Of a stretch of DNA of 64,000 nt, positions 25,211-33,941 are shown one piece after another. The position numbers and the translations under genes were made by a program. This DNA is from an uncultured Paracoccaceae bacterium (GTDB lineage: Bacteria > Pseudomonadota > Alphaproteobacteria > Rhodobacterales > Rhodobacteraceae), in assembly GCA_937864535.1 (NCBI GenBank), contig CALMJS010000015.1:186001-250000 (forward strand), given 5' to 3'. A model generated the notes under the pieces. The model was not told where the DNA came from. It made no database searches and saw only the letters and a list, made by a program, of their open reading frames with translations. Each line of letters starts with the position of its first letter. Within the stretch, counting starts at the first letter, position 1.

Positions 25211-26530
25211 ATGACAACGACCCGTTTCGCCCCTTCGCCCACCGGCTGGATGCACATCGGCAACCTGCGTGCCGCCATTATGAATTACTGCATCGCCCGA
25301 CAAAACGGCGGAACGTTCATCCTGCGGATCGACGATACCGACGAAGAGCGGTCCAAGGACGAATATGTCGATGGCATCAAGGACGCGCTGACCTGGCTCG
25401 GCCTGACTTGGGACCGCAATGAATATCAGTCCAAGCGGCTGGAGCGGTATGCCGAAGTCAAGGAACAACTGATCGCCATGGGGCGGCTGTACGAATGTTT
25501 CGAGACCCCGATCGAACTGGACCTCAAGCGCAAAAAGCAGCTGAATATGGGCAAACCGCCGGTCTATGACCGCGCTGCCCTGTCGCTGAGCGAAGAGGAA
25601 AAGGACCGTCTGCGGGCCGAGCGTGGCAGCCACTGGCGGTTCAAGCTGGATCAGGAACGGATCGAATGGGTGGATGGCATCCTAGGGTCGATCTCGATCG
25701 ATGCGGCCTCGGTGTCCGATCCGGTTCTGATCAAGGAGAGCGGTCAGGTCTTGTACACCTTTGCCTCGGTCGTGGATGACGTGGATATGGGCGTGACGGC
25801 GATCGTGCGCGGCGCAGACCACGTGACCAATACCGCGACGCAGATTCAGATCATTCAGGCGCTGGGCGGCACGGTGCCGAGCTTTGCGCACCACTCGCTG
25901 CTGACCGGTCCGGATGGCGAGAAAATGTCCAAGCGTCTGGGCAACCTGTCGCTGCGCGAATTGCGCGAGGACGGGATCGAGCCGATGGCGATCCTGTCGC
26001 TGATGGCGCGTCTGGGCTCGGCTGATCCGGTGGAATTGCGGTCATCGGTCCAAGAGATCGTCGACGGGTTCGATGTGACCAAATTCGGTGCGGCTCCGAC
26101 CAAATTCGATCCCGAAGACCTCAAGCCGCTGACCGCCCGGATCAACGCCGCCAAACCCTATGAGGCTGTGGCAGAGCAGATCGCCGCCCTTGGCGTGCCG
26201 GCGGATCTGGCCCCGAAGTTCTGGTCGGTGGTGCGTGAGAACATCACGTTCCTGTCGGAAATGGAGGGCTGGTGGACCCTGTTCCGCGACGGCGCACCGG
26301 GTCTGGTGGCCGATGAAGACCGCGAGATGGTCGAAACTGCCCTGTCGCTCATCGGTGATGCGCCCTATGGCGCAGAGGTCTGGGGCGACTGGACGACCAA
26401 GGTCAAAGAGGCGACGGGCCGCAAAGGCAAGGGCCTGTTCATGCCGCTGCGCAAGCTGGTGACGGGCCGCGCGAATGGCCCGGATATGGGCGATGTCATG
26501 CAGTTGATGCAGGTCAAACCGCGTCTGTGA
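25211..26530 (+). CDS. gltX: Glutamyl-tRNA synthetase
   Basis: This class I synthetase of 439 residues has the ATP motifs PSPTGWMHIGNLRAA (HIGN in place of HIGH) and KMSKRLGN near residue 240. It lacks the usual four-Cys zinc knuckle and has a short anticodon-binding region, as in the second GltX of many alphaproteobacteria. Such organisms often carry two GltX, one charging tRNA-Gln with Glu for GatCAB transamidation; which one this is cannot be decided here. Confidence 0.95.
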   Translation: MTTTRFAPSPTGWMHIGNLRAAIMNYCIARQNGGTFILRIDDTDEERSKDEYVDGIKDALTWLGLTWDRNEYQSKRLERYAEVKEQLIAMGRLYECFETPIELDLKRKKQLNMGKPPVYDRAALSLSEEEKDRLRAERGSHWRFKLDQERIEWVDGILGSISIDAASVSDPVLIKESGQVLYTFASVVDDVDMGVTAIVRGADHVTNTATQIQIIQALGGTVPSFAHHSLLTGPDGEKMSKRLGNLSLRELREDGIEPMAILSLMARLGSADPVELRSSVQEIVDGFDVTKFGAAPTKFDPEDLKPLTARINAAKPYEAVAEQIAALGVPADLAPKFWSVVRENITFLSEMEGWWTLFRDGAPGLVADEDREMVETALSLIGDAPYGAEVWGDWTTKVKEATGRKGKGLFMPLRKLVTGRANGPDMGDVMQLMQVKPRL

Positions 26531-26539
26531 CGTCGCGAT

Positions 26540-26596
26540 TTGGCTTCGCAAGGCGAAGCCAAGGCCTCCGGCGGAGGTATTTGGCGAAAGATGAAA
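26540..26596 (+). repeat. Dispersed hairpin repeat, copy 3 (variant)
   Basis: It starts nine bases after the gltX stop: TTGGCTTCGC-AAG-GCGAAGCCAA, then GCCTCCGGCGGAGGTATTT and CGAAAGATGAAA. The 5' hairpin differs from copies 1, 2 and 4 but the 3' part matches. Confidence 0.65.
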
Positions 26597-26599
26597 GGG

Positions 26600-27121
26600 T
26601 CAGCCCAAGGGCTGGCCTTTTTCATTCAGCAGATGGTTGACGAGGGCGGTTTCGTCGGGTGTCAGGGTTTGTGCACGCGGATAGAGCGGCGCGGCCCTGT
26701 CATTCAGGATCGGCCGATCCCAGCCATCGGTCGTGGCGATGAAATGGGCGGCGCCGTCGGGGCCAAAGACATGCGCGTAGCCCTGAATCACCACGTCGAT
26801 GTAGCTCAGCAAGATCGGGTGAGGCTTTGCGGCGATGTGCTGCGGTTCGACGATATAGGTCGTCAGCGGCCCGGCCTGATGGCGGGCATAGGCGAATTCG
26901 CGCGCGTCGAGGGCGTCCCAGTCGTGGTTGGGAACCTCGGCGGTCAGGCCCCAGAGCGTGCAGGCAGGATCCGGTCGGATCGAAAGAAAGCTGAAGCCGC
27001 GCAGGGTGGTTCCGACCCATTCGCGTCGCCAGCCCGCGAGCTGGGCGGGTTCGGTCCGGCCATAGCTGTGCGTTTTCGTATTCACGAGGCTGCCGTAGCC
27101 AAAGAAGCGCGGATGGGTCAT
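26600..27121 (-). CDS. Gamma-glutamylcyclotransferase-family protein
   Basis: The 173-residue protein opens with the family motif FFGYGSLVNTKTH and has the conserved acidic residue in LDAREFAYARH (Glu of the catalytic cavity). Family members cyclise gamma-glutamyl amines to 5-oxoproline; substrate here is unknown. Its ATG overlaps the ybbP stop (ATGA), so it is the third gene of the ybbA-ybbP unit. Confidence 0.85.
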   Translation of the reverse strand: MTHPRFFGYGSLVNTKTHSYGRTEPAQLAGWRREWVGTTLRGFSFLSIRPDPACTLWGLTAEVPNHDWDALDAREFAYARHQAGPLTTYIVEPQHIAAKPHPILLSYIDVVIQGYAHVFGPDGAAHFIATTDGWDRPILNDRAAPLYPRAQTLTPDETALVNHLLNEKGQPLG

Positions 27122-29643
27122 TCGGAGGCTCTGAGGATCTGGGCGGGGCGCAGGGAGATCGCCCGCAGGGCGAAGGCGATATTGGCCAGAAGCGTCATCG
27201 CAACGCCGCCTGCGATGATCCAGAGCGCGTTGGTCCAGATGATCTGGAAGGTGCCATCCATGACAAAGGTGGTCACCGCCCAGCCGCCACCGATACCCGC
27301 AATCAGGGCCACGGCGCCAGCGGAGACGCCCAGAAGCGCGGCGCGCAGTCCGAGGCCGAGCAGGAGGCGGGTGCGGGTCGCGCCGAGGGTTTTGAGGACT
27401 GCGGCCTCATACGCGCGGGCCTGTTGTCCGGCGGAGGCTGCGCCGATCAGCACGAGAAACCCCGTCACTAGGGTGGCGAGTGCGCCGTAGCGGACCCCGG
27501 CAGCGATTCCGTCGACGAGGATCAGGGCCTGATCGATGGCGTCGCGGATGCGGATCGCGGTGATATTGGGATAGGCGGTGGCCAGATCGCGCAGGATAGC
27601 GGCTTCGGCCTCGGGTGTGGCGTAGACGGTGCTAATCCAGCTATGGGGCGCGCCTGCGAGGGCGGAGGGGTTCATCGACATCACGAACCCGATCGCCGCC
27701 GTTTCAAATTCCACCTGCCGGAAGCTGGCAACCGTCGCGGTGATGTCCCGGCCAAGGATGTTGACGGTCAGGGTGTCGCCCAGTTTTAGGCCGATCTCGG
27801 CGGCCTCTTCGGCGGAAAAGCTGACCAGTGGCGGGCCGGCATAGTCCTCTGGCCACCATTCGCCCGCAGTCAGGCGGGTGCCCTGCGGTAGCGTGGCGGA
27901 ATAGGTGATGCCGCGATCACCGCGAATGACCCAATGTCCGCCTGCGGTTTCCTCGGCCGGGCGGTTGTTGATTTGGGTGATGATCCCCCGCAGCATCGGG
28001 GCGGATTCGACCCGTGACACGGCTGGGTCCTGTGTCAGGCGGTCCATATAGCCGTCGATCTGATCGGGCTGGATGTCGACAAAGAAATAAGAGGGCGCGA
28101 CGGCGGGCAATTCGCTGTCAAAGGCGGCCCGCAGGTTGCCGTCGATTTGTCCGACAGAGGCCAGAACGGATAGCCCCAGCCCCAAGGACAGCGTGACCGA
28201 CAGGGTTTCCCCGCGATTGACGGCGATCCCAGCAATAGCCGTGCGCAGGGCGGTCCGCCCCTGCGCGAGGGGGGCAGCGCGGCGGGCTAGCCATCCCGTC
28301 GCGCGGGCGGTGATCAAGAGTACGATCAACGCGCCGATGATCCCGCCAAAGGTGGCGGTGGTCAGCGAAATCGTGCCGGTAAAGGCAACAGCCAAGCCAT
28401 AGAGCACCGCCAAAAGGATCAAGGTCGCGCCAACCGCCCGCAGCGGCAGGCTCCGGCTGTACTGCGCGCCGCGAAACAGGGCGGCGGGACGAATGTCTCC
28501 GGTTCGGGCGAGCGGTAGGATGGTGAACAGGGCGGCGGTGAGCAGTCCGTAGATCAATGCCTCTAGCAGGGGCGCGGGGTAGAGTTGGAACTCTGTCGGA
28601 ATCGGCAGTTGCGCCGCGATCAAGGGTGCGACCAGCAGCGGGAGGCCCGCTCCGATCAATAGGCCGAGCATGATGCCCAGCGCCGATAAGAGCACGATTT
28701 GCAGAGCGTAGACCCAGAATACCGTGCTCCGCGTGGCTCCGAGGCTGCGCAGGGTCGCGATGGAATTGGTCTTGGACGTCAGATAGGCCCGCACGGCAGA
28801 GGACACGCCGATGCCACCGACAGCCAGACCGGCCAAGCCGACGAGGATGAGGAAAGACCCGATCCGTTCGACGAACCGTTCGGTGCCGCCCGCGCCGCGC
28901 CGCGCATCGCGCCAGCGCAGACCGCTGTCACGCCAATCGCGGTCTGCCTGCGCCCTCAGCGCATCGAGATCGGCACCTGCGGGCAGGTCCAGACGATATT
29001 GAGTGTTGAACAGCGTGCCTTCGGCGATCAGGCCGGACGCCGATAGGTCGCGGGTCAGGACCAAGGTGCGCGGCCCGAGACCAAATCCAGCAGAGGCGTT
29101 ATCGGGGTAGGTCAACAGAACGGCAGAAAGGACGAAATCCTGTGTCCCGAGGCGAAAAATATCGCCCGGTTTTAGCCCCAGACGGTCCGCCAGCACCTGT
29201 TCCATCACCCCGCCCGGCAGCCCGTCCGCGCCGGCAAAGGCCGTTGCCAAGGGCATGTCCGGTGACAGCGAGACAGAGCCAATCAGCGGATAGAGGTCAT
29301 CGACGGCGCGGACCTGCGTCAGCGCCCGTTCTGGCGTTGTGCGCGGCACAACCGCCATCGACCGAAAATCAACGGTTTCAGAGACACGCTCGGCAATGCT
29401 GTCGAGCCACGCGCGTTCTTCGGGGCGGGCAAAGCGGTAGGTGAACTCTGCCTCTGCGTCCCCGCCCAACAGGGCAGAACCCTGACTCGACAGGCCCTCC
29501 AGTATGGCGCTGCGCACGGTGCCAACGGCGGCAATCGCCGCGACGCCCAGAGCGAGGCAAGCGAGAAAGATGCGAAACGATCGCAGGCTACCGCGCAGAT
29601 CGCGTCGGGCGAGGCGATAAATGACGGGCAGGGAGGACATCAC
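27118..29643 (-). CDS. ybbP: ABC transporter permease, YbbP/FtsX type
   Basis: The 841-residue membrane protein has an N-terminal helix, a large periplasmic domain, three helices (about 265-400), a mid-chain TM pair, a second periplasmic domain and three final helices: two FtsX/MacB_core modules in tandem, as in YbbP. LRSLGATRSTVFWVYALQ and LKTLGATRTRLLLGLGLR are the paired coupling-helix regions. With YbbA it would form an ABC machine of the LolCDE/MacB class moving hydrophobic substrates from the inner membrane. It overlaps ybbA by four bases. Confidence 0.88.
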   Translation of the reverse strand: MMSSLPVIYRLARRDLRGSLRSFRIFLACLALGVAAIAAVGTVRSAILEGLSSQGSALLGGDAEAEFTYRFARPEERAWLDSIAERVSETVDFRSMAVVPRTTPERALTQVRAVDDLYPLIGSVSLSPDMPLATAFAGADGLPGGVMEQVLADRLGLKPGDIFRLGTQDFVLSAVLLTYPDNASAGFGLGPRTLVLTRDLSASGLIAEGTLFNTQYRLDLPAGADLDALRAQADRDWRDSGLRWRDARRGAGGTERFVERIGSFLILVGLAGLAVGGIGVSSAVRAYLTSKTNSIATLRSLGATRSTVFWVYALQIVLLSALGIMLGLLIGAGLPLLVAPLIAAQLPIPTEFQLYPAPLLEALIYGLLTAALFTILPLARTGDIRPAALFRGAQYSRSLPLRAVGATLILLAVLYGLAVAFTGTISLTTATFGGIIGALIVLLITARATGWLARRAAPLAQGRTALRTAIAGIAVNRGETLSVTLSLGLGLSVLASVGQIDGNLRAAFDSELPAVAPSYFFVDIQPDQIDGYMDRLTQDPAVSRVESAPMLRGIITQINNRPAEETAGGHWVIRGDRGITYSATLPQGTRLTAGEWWPEDYAGPPLVSFSAEEAAEIGLKLGDTLTVNILGRDITATVASFRQVEFETAAIGFVMSMNPSALAGAPHSWISTVYATPEAEAAILRDLATAYPNITAIRIRDAIDQALILVDGIAAGVRYGALATLVTGFLVLIGAASAGQQARAYEAAVLKTLGATRTRLLLGLGLRAALLGVSAGAVALIAGIGGGWAVTTFVMDGTFQIIWTNALWIIAGGVAMTLLANIAFALRAISLRPAQILRASE

Positions 29644-30323
29644 GCCGCCGCGCCCCCGTCGCCATCAATCTGCCCGTCGCGCAGGCGCACGACGCGGCCA
29701 CATCGCGCCGCCAGATCGGGGGAGTGGGTCACCATCACCAGCGTCGCGCCATGCCGGTCCCGCAGGTCGAACAGCAAATCCATGATCGCGGCGCCGTTGG
29801 TCTGGTCCAGATTGCCCGTCGGTTCGTCTGCCAGCAGGATTTTTGGCCGGGGCGCCGAGGCGCGGGCGAGGGCTACCCGCTGTTGTTCGCCGCCGGACAG
29901 TTGGTTCGGGTAATGGTCCATCCGGTGCGCCAAGCCGACAGCCGCCAGTTCATCCGCCGCCCGGTCAAAGGCGTCGCGATGGCCTGCCAGTTCCAGCGGG
30001 GTTGCCACATTTTCCAGCGCGGTCATCGTCGGGATCAGATGGAACGACTGAAACACGATCCCCATCGTGTCACGGCGGAACCGGGCCAGCCCGTCTTCGG
30101 ACATGTGGGTCAGATCCTGCCCCAAGGCCATGATTGTGCCACCCGTGGCCTGTTCCAGTCCGCCCATCAGCATCAGTAGCGAGGATTTGCCCGACCCACT
30201 GGGACCGATCAGACCAACGCTCTCGCCTTCGTTTATCGACAGGGTGATGCCGCGCAGGATATCAACGGGTCCAGCATTGCCCGGCAGGGATAGTCGAGCG
30301 TCCATCAGCGAAAAGGCAGTCAT
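29640..30323 (-). CDS. ybbA: ABC transporter ATP-binding protein YbbA
   Basis: The 227-residue ATPase has Walker A GPSGSGKSS, signature LSGGEQQRVALARA, Walker B ILLADEPTGNLD and H-loop VTHS; it belongs to the LolD/MacB-type group. ATG 30323 is preferred over 30335, which overlaps the divergent tesA. The ybbA-ybbP pair opposite tesA mirrors the arrangement in E. coli. Confidence 0.92.
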   Translation of the reverse strand: MTAFSLMDARLSLPGNAGPVDILRGITLSINEGESVGLIGPSGSGKSSLLMLMGGLEQATGGTIMALGQDLTHMSEDGLARFRRDTMGIVFQSFHLIPTMTALENVATPLELAGHRDAFDRAADELAAVGLAHRMDHYPNQLSGGEQQRVALARASAPRPKILLADEPTGNLDQTNGAAIMDLLFDLRDRHGATLVMVTHSPDLAARCGRVVRLRDGQIDGDGGAAA

Positions 30324-30326
30324 GCA

Positions 30327-30998
30327 ATGATCCACAATCTATTGTCCCGCTTAGGATATGGGGCGTTGTCCCCGGTTCGCAACCTGATGTTGGTCACGTT
30401 TCTGTCTGGACCGGTTCTCTCTGGATCGGCCTTGGCCGAGCCTGTGACCATTGCCGCCTTGGGCGACAGCCTGACCCAAGGCTATGGTCTGCCCGTCGAG
30501 GAGGGGCTGGTCCCGCAGTTGCAGCAGTGGCTGACCGCCCACGGAGCGGATGTCGTCATGATCAATGCCGGTGTGTCCGGGGATACCACGGCGGGCGGTC
30601 TGTCGCGGATCGACTGGACCCTGACGCCCGAGGTGGATGCGGTGATTGTTGCGCTGGGCGGCAATGATTTCCTGCGCGGGATCGATCCGGCGGTGAGCCG
30701 TGAAAACCTGCGCGGGATATTGCAGACCGCGACTGACAAAGGTGTCAGGGTGCTGTTGATCGGGCTGGCGGTCTCGACCAACTACGGCCCCGAGTACAAG
30801 CGGGACTTCGAGGCGATGTACGTCGATCTGGCGGCCGAGTTCGGCGTGCCGATGATCCCTAATCTGCTGCAGGCCATCGACGATGCGCCCGGATCGCCGC
30901 TTGACTATGCACAGGCGGACGGCCTGCACCCGAATGCGACCGGAGTCGCATTGATCGTCGAGGCGATCGGGCCGCAGGTGCTGGCACTGGCTCAGTAG
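30327..30998 (+). CDS. tesA: Periplasmic arylesterase/thioesterase TesA-type (GDSL)
   Basis: The 223-residue SGNH hydrolase has block I GDSLTQGYGLP (catalytic Ser), Gly in NAGVSGDTTAGG, block III GGNDFLRG and the catalytic Asp-His in DGLHPN. An N-terminal hydrophobic segment ending ALAEP indicates export. Length equals E. coli TesA plus a longer N-terminus; ATG 30387 would give a conventional signal peptide. It is divergent from ybbA with start codons four bases apart and convergent with the next gene by seven bases of overlap. Confidence 0.9.
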   Translation: MIHNLLSRLGYGALSPVRNLMLVTFLSGPVLSGSALAEPVTIAALGDSLTQGYGLPVEEGLVPQLQQWLTAHGADVVMINAGVSGDTTAGGLSRIDWTLTPEVDAVIVALGGNDFLRGIDPAVSRENLRGILQTATDKGVRVLLIGLAVSTNYGPEYKRDFEAMYVDLAAEFGVPMIPNLLQAIDDAPGSPLDYAQADGLHPNATGVALIVEAIGPQVLALAQ

Positions 30999-31519
30999 GT
31001 TTCGGACTTGATGATCGCCCGGTAGCTATAGCTGCCTTTGACCGCGCCGGGCGGCTCATCGATAAAATTGGGGTCTTGGGCGACACATTTCACCCCGCAA
31101 ACCTGATGGGCCGTCATGGTCGAACTGTCGACGAACCACACCCGCCCGCCCGGTGTCGCGATCCAGCCGTTGATCTGCGACGACTGGTCCGATTCCATGT
31201 CGGTCGAGGACGGGACTTCGCTGTTGTATGCAGGGTTATAGGTGCTGTGTGTGTGGAACGACGCCAGCACGACAAATTTCGTGGGCCAGTCGGGCAGGGT
31301 GCAACCGGCCTCTTGGCCGACATTGATCTGGCTGACCATCAATCTGCCCAGAGCGTCGCGCCCCAGATACCCGCAGAGTTCGCGGTTCAGGTCAAAGGAC
31401 CTCAGCTGGATTTTCTGAAAGACCTTGCGGACAAATGCGAATTCTTCCGGGTCCGTGGGGGGATCCGCAAACGCAGGCGCGGCGCCGAGGAGCACCAAGA
31501 GGGTGGCGCAGATTTTCAT
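30992..31519 (-). CDS. Exported JAMM-like protein, DUF4329 type
   Basis: After a signal peptide (KICATLLVLLGAAPAFA) the protein carries a JAB/MPN-like core: FHTHSTYNP, then VPSSTDMESDQ, that is HxH with downstream S..D, the zinc triad of JAMM folds and of DUF4329. The ligands appear intact. Members of DUF4329 occur in toxins and secreted proteins; here no toxin partner is seen. ATG 31519 gives a good signal peptide; ATG 31531 and the longer frame to 31561 are alternatives. Confidence 0.65.
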   Translation of the reverse strand: MKICATLLVLLGAAPAFADPPTDPEEFAFVRKVFQKIQLRSFDLNRELCGYLGRDALGRLMVSQINVGQEAGCTLPDWPTKFVVLASFHTHSTYNPAYNSEVPSSTDMESDQSSQINGWIATPGGRVWFVDSSTMTAHQVCGVKCVAQDPNFIDEPPGAVKGSYSYRAIIKSETY

Positions 31520-31561
31520 GGGTCCGAGCATCCCCGGGCCCACGATTCTATTCAAGTCCAA

Positions 31562-31768
31562 TTAGACCAGCGTCAGGTTGATCGCCGATTCGCGGCCGTC
31601 GCGGCCGGACTGCAGCTCGAAGCTGACTTTCTGGTTGTCCTTCAGTTCGGTCAGGCCCGAACGCTGGACGGCAGTGATGTGAACGAACACGTCCTTGCTG
31701 CCGCCATCGGGGGCGATAAAGCCAAAGCCCTTGGTTGCGTTAAACCATTTCACGGTGCCGGTGGCCAT
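31562..31768 (-). CDS. cspA: Cold-shock protein, CspA family
   Basis: The 68-residue OB-fold protein has RNP1 KGFGFI and RNP2 VFVHI. It binds single-stranded RNA/DNA and melts RNA structure. ATG 31768 follows CAGGAG; the frame starts earlier at 31786. The leader is about 110 bases long and includes a stem with GCTGC/GCAGC arms, as expected for cold-shock genes. Confidence 0.93.
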   Translation of the reverse strand: MATGTVKWFNATKGFGFIAPDGGSKDVFVHITAVQRSGLTELKDNQKVSFELQSGRDGRESAINLTLV

Positions 31769-31887
31769 CGTGAGTACTCCTGTCAAAACGCTGCTCGCAT
31801 CATGCAGCAGCCTGGCGCGTCGGTCCTTGGTCGTCTAGCTGGGCCGGGTCGGCAGTAACAGGTAGAGGCAGGCAGAGTCGCAGCATC

Positions 31888-31916
31888 ATTATGTGTGAGC
31901 ATTTTTCTTCGATCAA
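31888..31916 (-). promoter_or_regulatory. Sigma-70 promoter of cspA
   Basis: On the minus strand TTGATC (31911-31916), 17 bases, CATAAT (31888-31893). This would start the transcript near 31880, giving the long cspA leader. Confidence 0.6.
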
Positions 31917-32039
31917 GGGTTCTGCGATGGATGTGGGGATTGACAGAATCCGGAATTAGGAGTTTGGCTCGCGCGCTACTTCACCCTTTTTGCGATTGGT
32001 CGGATGGTCATGTTCGTTTGTTCCGCAGGCACCTGTGCT
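31917..32039. other. Intergenic region between cspA and the methyltransferase
   Basis: No coding frame, tRNA or further promoter is clear here. The composition falls toward AT near the cspA promoter. Confidence 0.4.
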
Positions 32040-32085
32040 CGGTTCAAAAGGGGCTGTGACGGTCTGGACCGCGCTGTTTGAACCG
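32040..32085 (+). repeat. Inverted repeat just upstream of the TPR-methyltransferase
   Basis: Perfect nine-base arms CGGTTCAAA and TTTGAACCG are 28 bases apart and end eight bases before the ATG. No good ribosome site is visible between the right arm and the start. Confidence 0.55.
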
Positions 32086-32093
32086 ACCGAGCC

Positions 32094-33035
32094 ATGTCCA
32101 AATTTTCGACCTCTTCCGGAAATCTCGCTGCTGACCGTCGCCTTGCCTATGCCGAAGCCCTCTTGTCCGAAGGGTATGCGCCTGCTGCTGCCGCGCTCTT
32201 GGCGGAAACAATGGACATGGTGCCGACCTGGCTTGGTGGCTGGTATCGTCTGGGCGAACTGGCGGAGGCGGCTCAGGACATGGACCTCGCCGGTGCAGCC
32301 TATCAGCGGGCGCTGGACCTCGATCCGTCGGACCGGTTCGGCGCGGCATTGCGGCTGGACCTGCTCCGACCTGTGACCCTGTCGGACCGTGCGCCTGCCG
32401 CCCATGTCGAGGCGCTGTTTGACGAATATGCGCATCGGTTTGAAACCTCCCTGGTGCAGAAACTGAATTACCGTGGTCCGGAACTTCTGGCCGAACTGCT
32501 ACCGCAGTCTCTGGGTCGGGTGATGGATCTGGGCTGTGGGACCGGACTGATGGGAGCCGCGATTGTCGGGCGCTACGAGTGGTTGGGAGGCTGCGATCTT
32601 TCCTCTGGTATGCTGGTCGAGGCGCGCAAAAAGGGGCTCTATGACCAGTTGGAAAAACAGGACCTGACCCGGCTCCCCTTTGTCGCAGACCCCTTTGATA
32701 CGGTGATCGCGGCCGATGTGTTCATCTACCTTGGCGCACTGGAGAGCGTGTTTGCATGGGTCTCCGCTTCGGTCCGTCCGGGCGGGCTGTTCGCTTTTAC
32801 GGTTGAATATCAGGACACCGAACAGAGCTACCTGCTGCAAACGTCGCGGCGCTATGCCCACTCCGAGGCCTATCTGCGGTCCTTGCTGGGCAACGCAGGG
32901 TTTGTCGATGTGGATCTGCGGCAGGTCAGTTTGCGCCGTGACCGCGGCGTCGATGTTCAATCGCTGTGTGTCGTTGCGCGTCGGGCGGCTTCGGTCTCGC
33001 AGGGAGAACGCGACGGAGAGGCGGCGCTGGCCTAG
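32094..33035 (+). CDS. TPR-containing class I SAM-dependent methyltransferase
   Basis: The 313-residue protein has an N-terminal TPR-like part (about 15-85: ALLSEGYAPAAAALLAETM, then YQRALDLDPSD) and a Rossmann methyltransferase domain with motif I VMDLGCGTGLMG (about 142-153), acidic motif II near CDLSSGML and a PPG-like segment VRPGGLFAF. Substrate unknown; a similar fusion is annotated as a class I methyltransferase in related bacteria. Confidence 0.85.
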   Translation: MSKFSTSSGNLAADRRLAYAEALLSEGYAPAAAALLAETMDMVPTWLGGWYRLGELAEAAQDMDLAGAAYQRALDLDPSDRFGAALRLDLLRPVTLSDRAPAAHVEALFDEYAHRFETSLVQKLNYRGPELLAELLPQSLGRVMDLGCGTGLMGAAIVGRYEWLGGCDLSSGMLVEARKKGLYDQLEKQDLTRLPFVADPFDTVIAADVFIYLGALESVFAWVSASVRPGGLFAFTVEYQDTEQSYLLQTSRRYAHSEAYLRSLLGNAGFVDVDLRQVSLRRDRGVDVQSLCVVARRAASVSQGERDGEAALA

Positions 33036-33056
33036 GGCTTGTTCTGGCGCCCGGAT

Positions 33057-33084
33057 GATATATATTACACAAGTAACATATATC
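33057..33084. promoter_or_regulatory. AT-rich inverted repeat, probable operator for trxC
   Basis: Twelve-base arms GATATATATTAC and GTAACATATATC with one mismatch flank ACAA, ending one base before the trxC ribosome site (GGAGG). A dimeric repressor bound here would block both transcription and initiation. Confidence 0.6.
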
Positions 33085-33095
33085 TGGAGGGCATC

Positions 33096-33521
33096 ATGTC
33101 CGGTTTGAAACTGACCTGTCTGGACTGCGGTCAAATTAACCGCGTACCATCGGAAAAACTGTCTGCAGGCCCCAAATGTGCGACCTGCGGGGCAAGGTTG
33201 ATCACCGACAAAGCGGTCGAGGTCGATATGGCGACCTTGCAAAAGGCTGCGCGCAATGACGATCTGCCGTTGGTGGTCGATTTTTGGGCGCCGTGGTGCG
33301 GCCCGTGCCGCATGATGGCGCCGGAGTTTTCAAAGGCAGCCCAAGCCATGTCCGGCAAGGCGCGACTGGTGAAACTCAACACAGAGGCGCAGCCAGCAGC
33401 GGGCGCGACCTATGGCATTCGCGGCATTCCGACGATGGTAAAGTTCCAGTCCGGCCGCGAGGTCAAACGCCAATCAGGGGCAGTTTCCGCCCAAGCGATC
33501 AGCAGTTGGATCGGCAGCTAG
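33096..33521 (+). CDS. trxC: Thioredoxin 2 (zinc-finger thioredoxin)
   Basis: The 141-residue protein has the two N-terminal zinc CxxC motifs of TrxC (CLDCGQ, CATCGA) and the redox motif WCGPC in FWAPWCGPCRMM, with cis-Pro in GIRGIPTMV. It reduces protein disulphides. ATG 33096 follows CTGGAGGGCATC; the longer frame to 33039 includes the operator. No OxyR-type site is evident, but an unusual operator lies upstream. Confidence 0.93.
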   Translation: MSGLKLTCLDCGQINRVPSEKLSAGPKCATCGARLITDKAVEVDMATLQKAARNDDLPLVVDFWAPWCGPCRMMAPEFSKAAQAMSGKARLVKLNTEAQPAAGATYGIRGIPTMVKFQSGREVKRQSGAVSAQAISSWIGS

Positions 33522-33523
33522 GA

Positions 33524-33736
33524 TTAGCCGCGCAGATTGGAAAATTGCGGCGCCAGGGCGGATTGGAGCGCCCGGCGCTCTGAATGGCCCCATGTCATGG
33601 CCAGCATCGGCAACATCAGGCCGATCCCCATATACAGGCCAAAGGCCATCGCAAAGCCGATGTTCAGCAGGAGCATGCCGCATACGGCAACGAACAGTCC
33701 AAAGGCGCTGCTTGCCAAAAACGCGATGATTGCCAT
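33524..33736 (-). CDS. Small membrane protein of 70 residues
   Basis: This protein has two hydrophobic stretches (about 3-28 and 30-48: FGLFVAVCGMLLLNIGFAMAF, YMGIGLMLPMLAM) and a polar, basic tail (HSERRALQSALAPQ). ATG 33736 follows AGGAGA. It is convergent with trxC (two bases between). No family is recognised. Confidence 0.6.
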   Translation of the reverse strand: MAIIAFLASSAFGLFVAVCGMLLLNIGFAMAFGLYMGIGLMLPMLAMTWGHSERRALQSALAPQFSNLRG

Positions 33737-33920
33737 GTCTGTTCTCCTACGTGACACCACACTCGGACTCTCTGTCCTATCCCTTAATAAAGGATTGCTG
33801 GCTGTGCTTCACTCCCCTCCCCTGCGAGTGGAAGCGAGGACTATTCTTTTGAGAAAATTTGCAGCAACCCTTGATTGCGATCCGGTTTTTGCCATGTCGG
33901 ATTGGGTGAAATTCTGTGGC

Positions 33921-33941
33921 TTGATAGGGATTCGCTATCAA
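33921..33941. promoter_or_regulatory. LysR-type inverted repeat upstream of fdsG
   Basis: Perfect seven-base arms TTGATAG and CTATCAA enclose seven bases and contain a T-N11-A core. FdsR, a LysR-type regulator, controls fds in Cupriavidus; no lysR gene is in this window. A second small palindromic core, CGGAATACCG, follows at 33946-33955. The rest of 33737-34011 has no gene. Confidence 0.55.

Noticed and set aside
24700-25633. 292-residue minus-strand frame through gltX
   Set aside because: Its first 160 residues are antisense to gltX; only the HExxH part from 25150 is supported.
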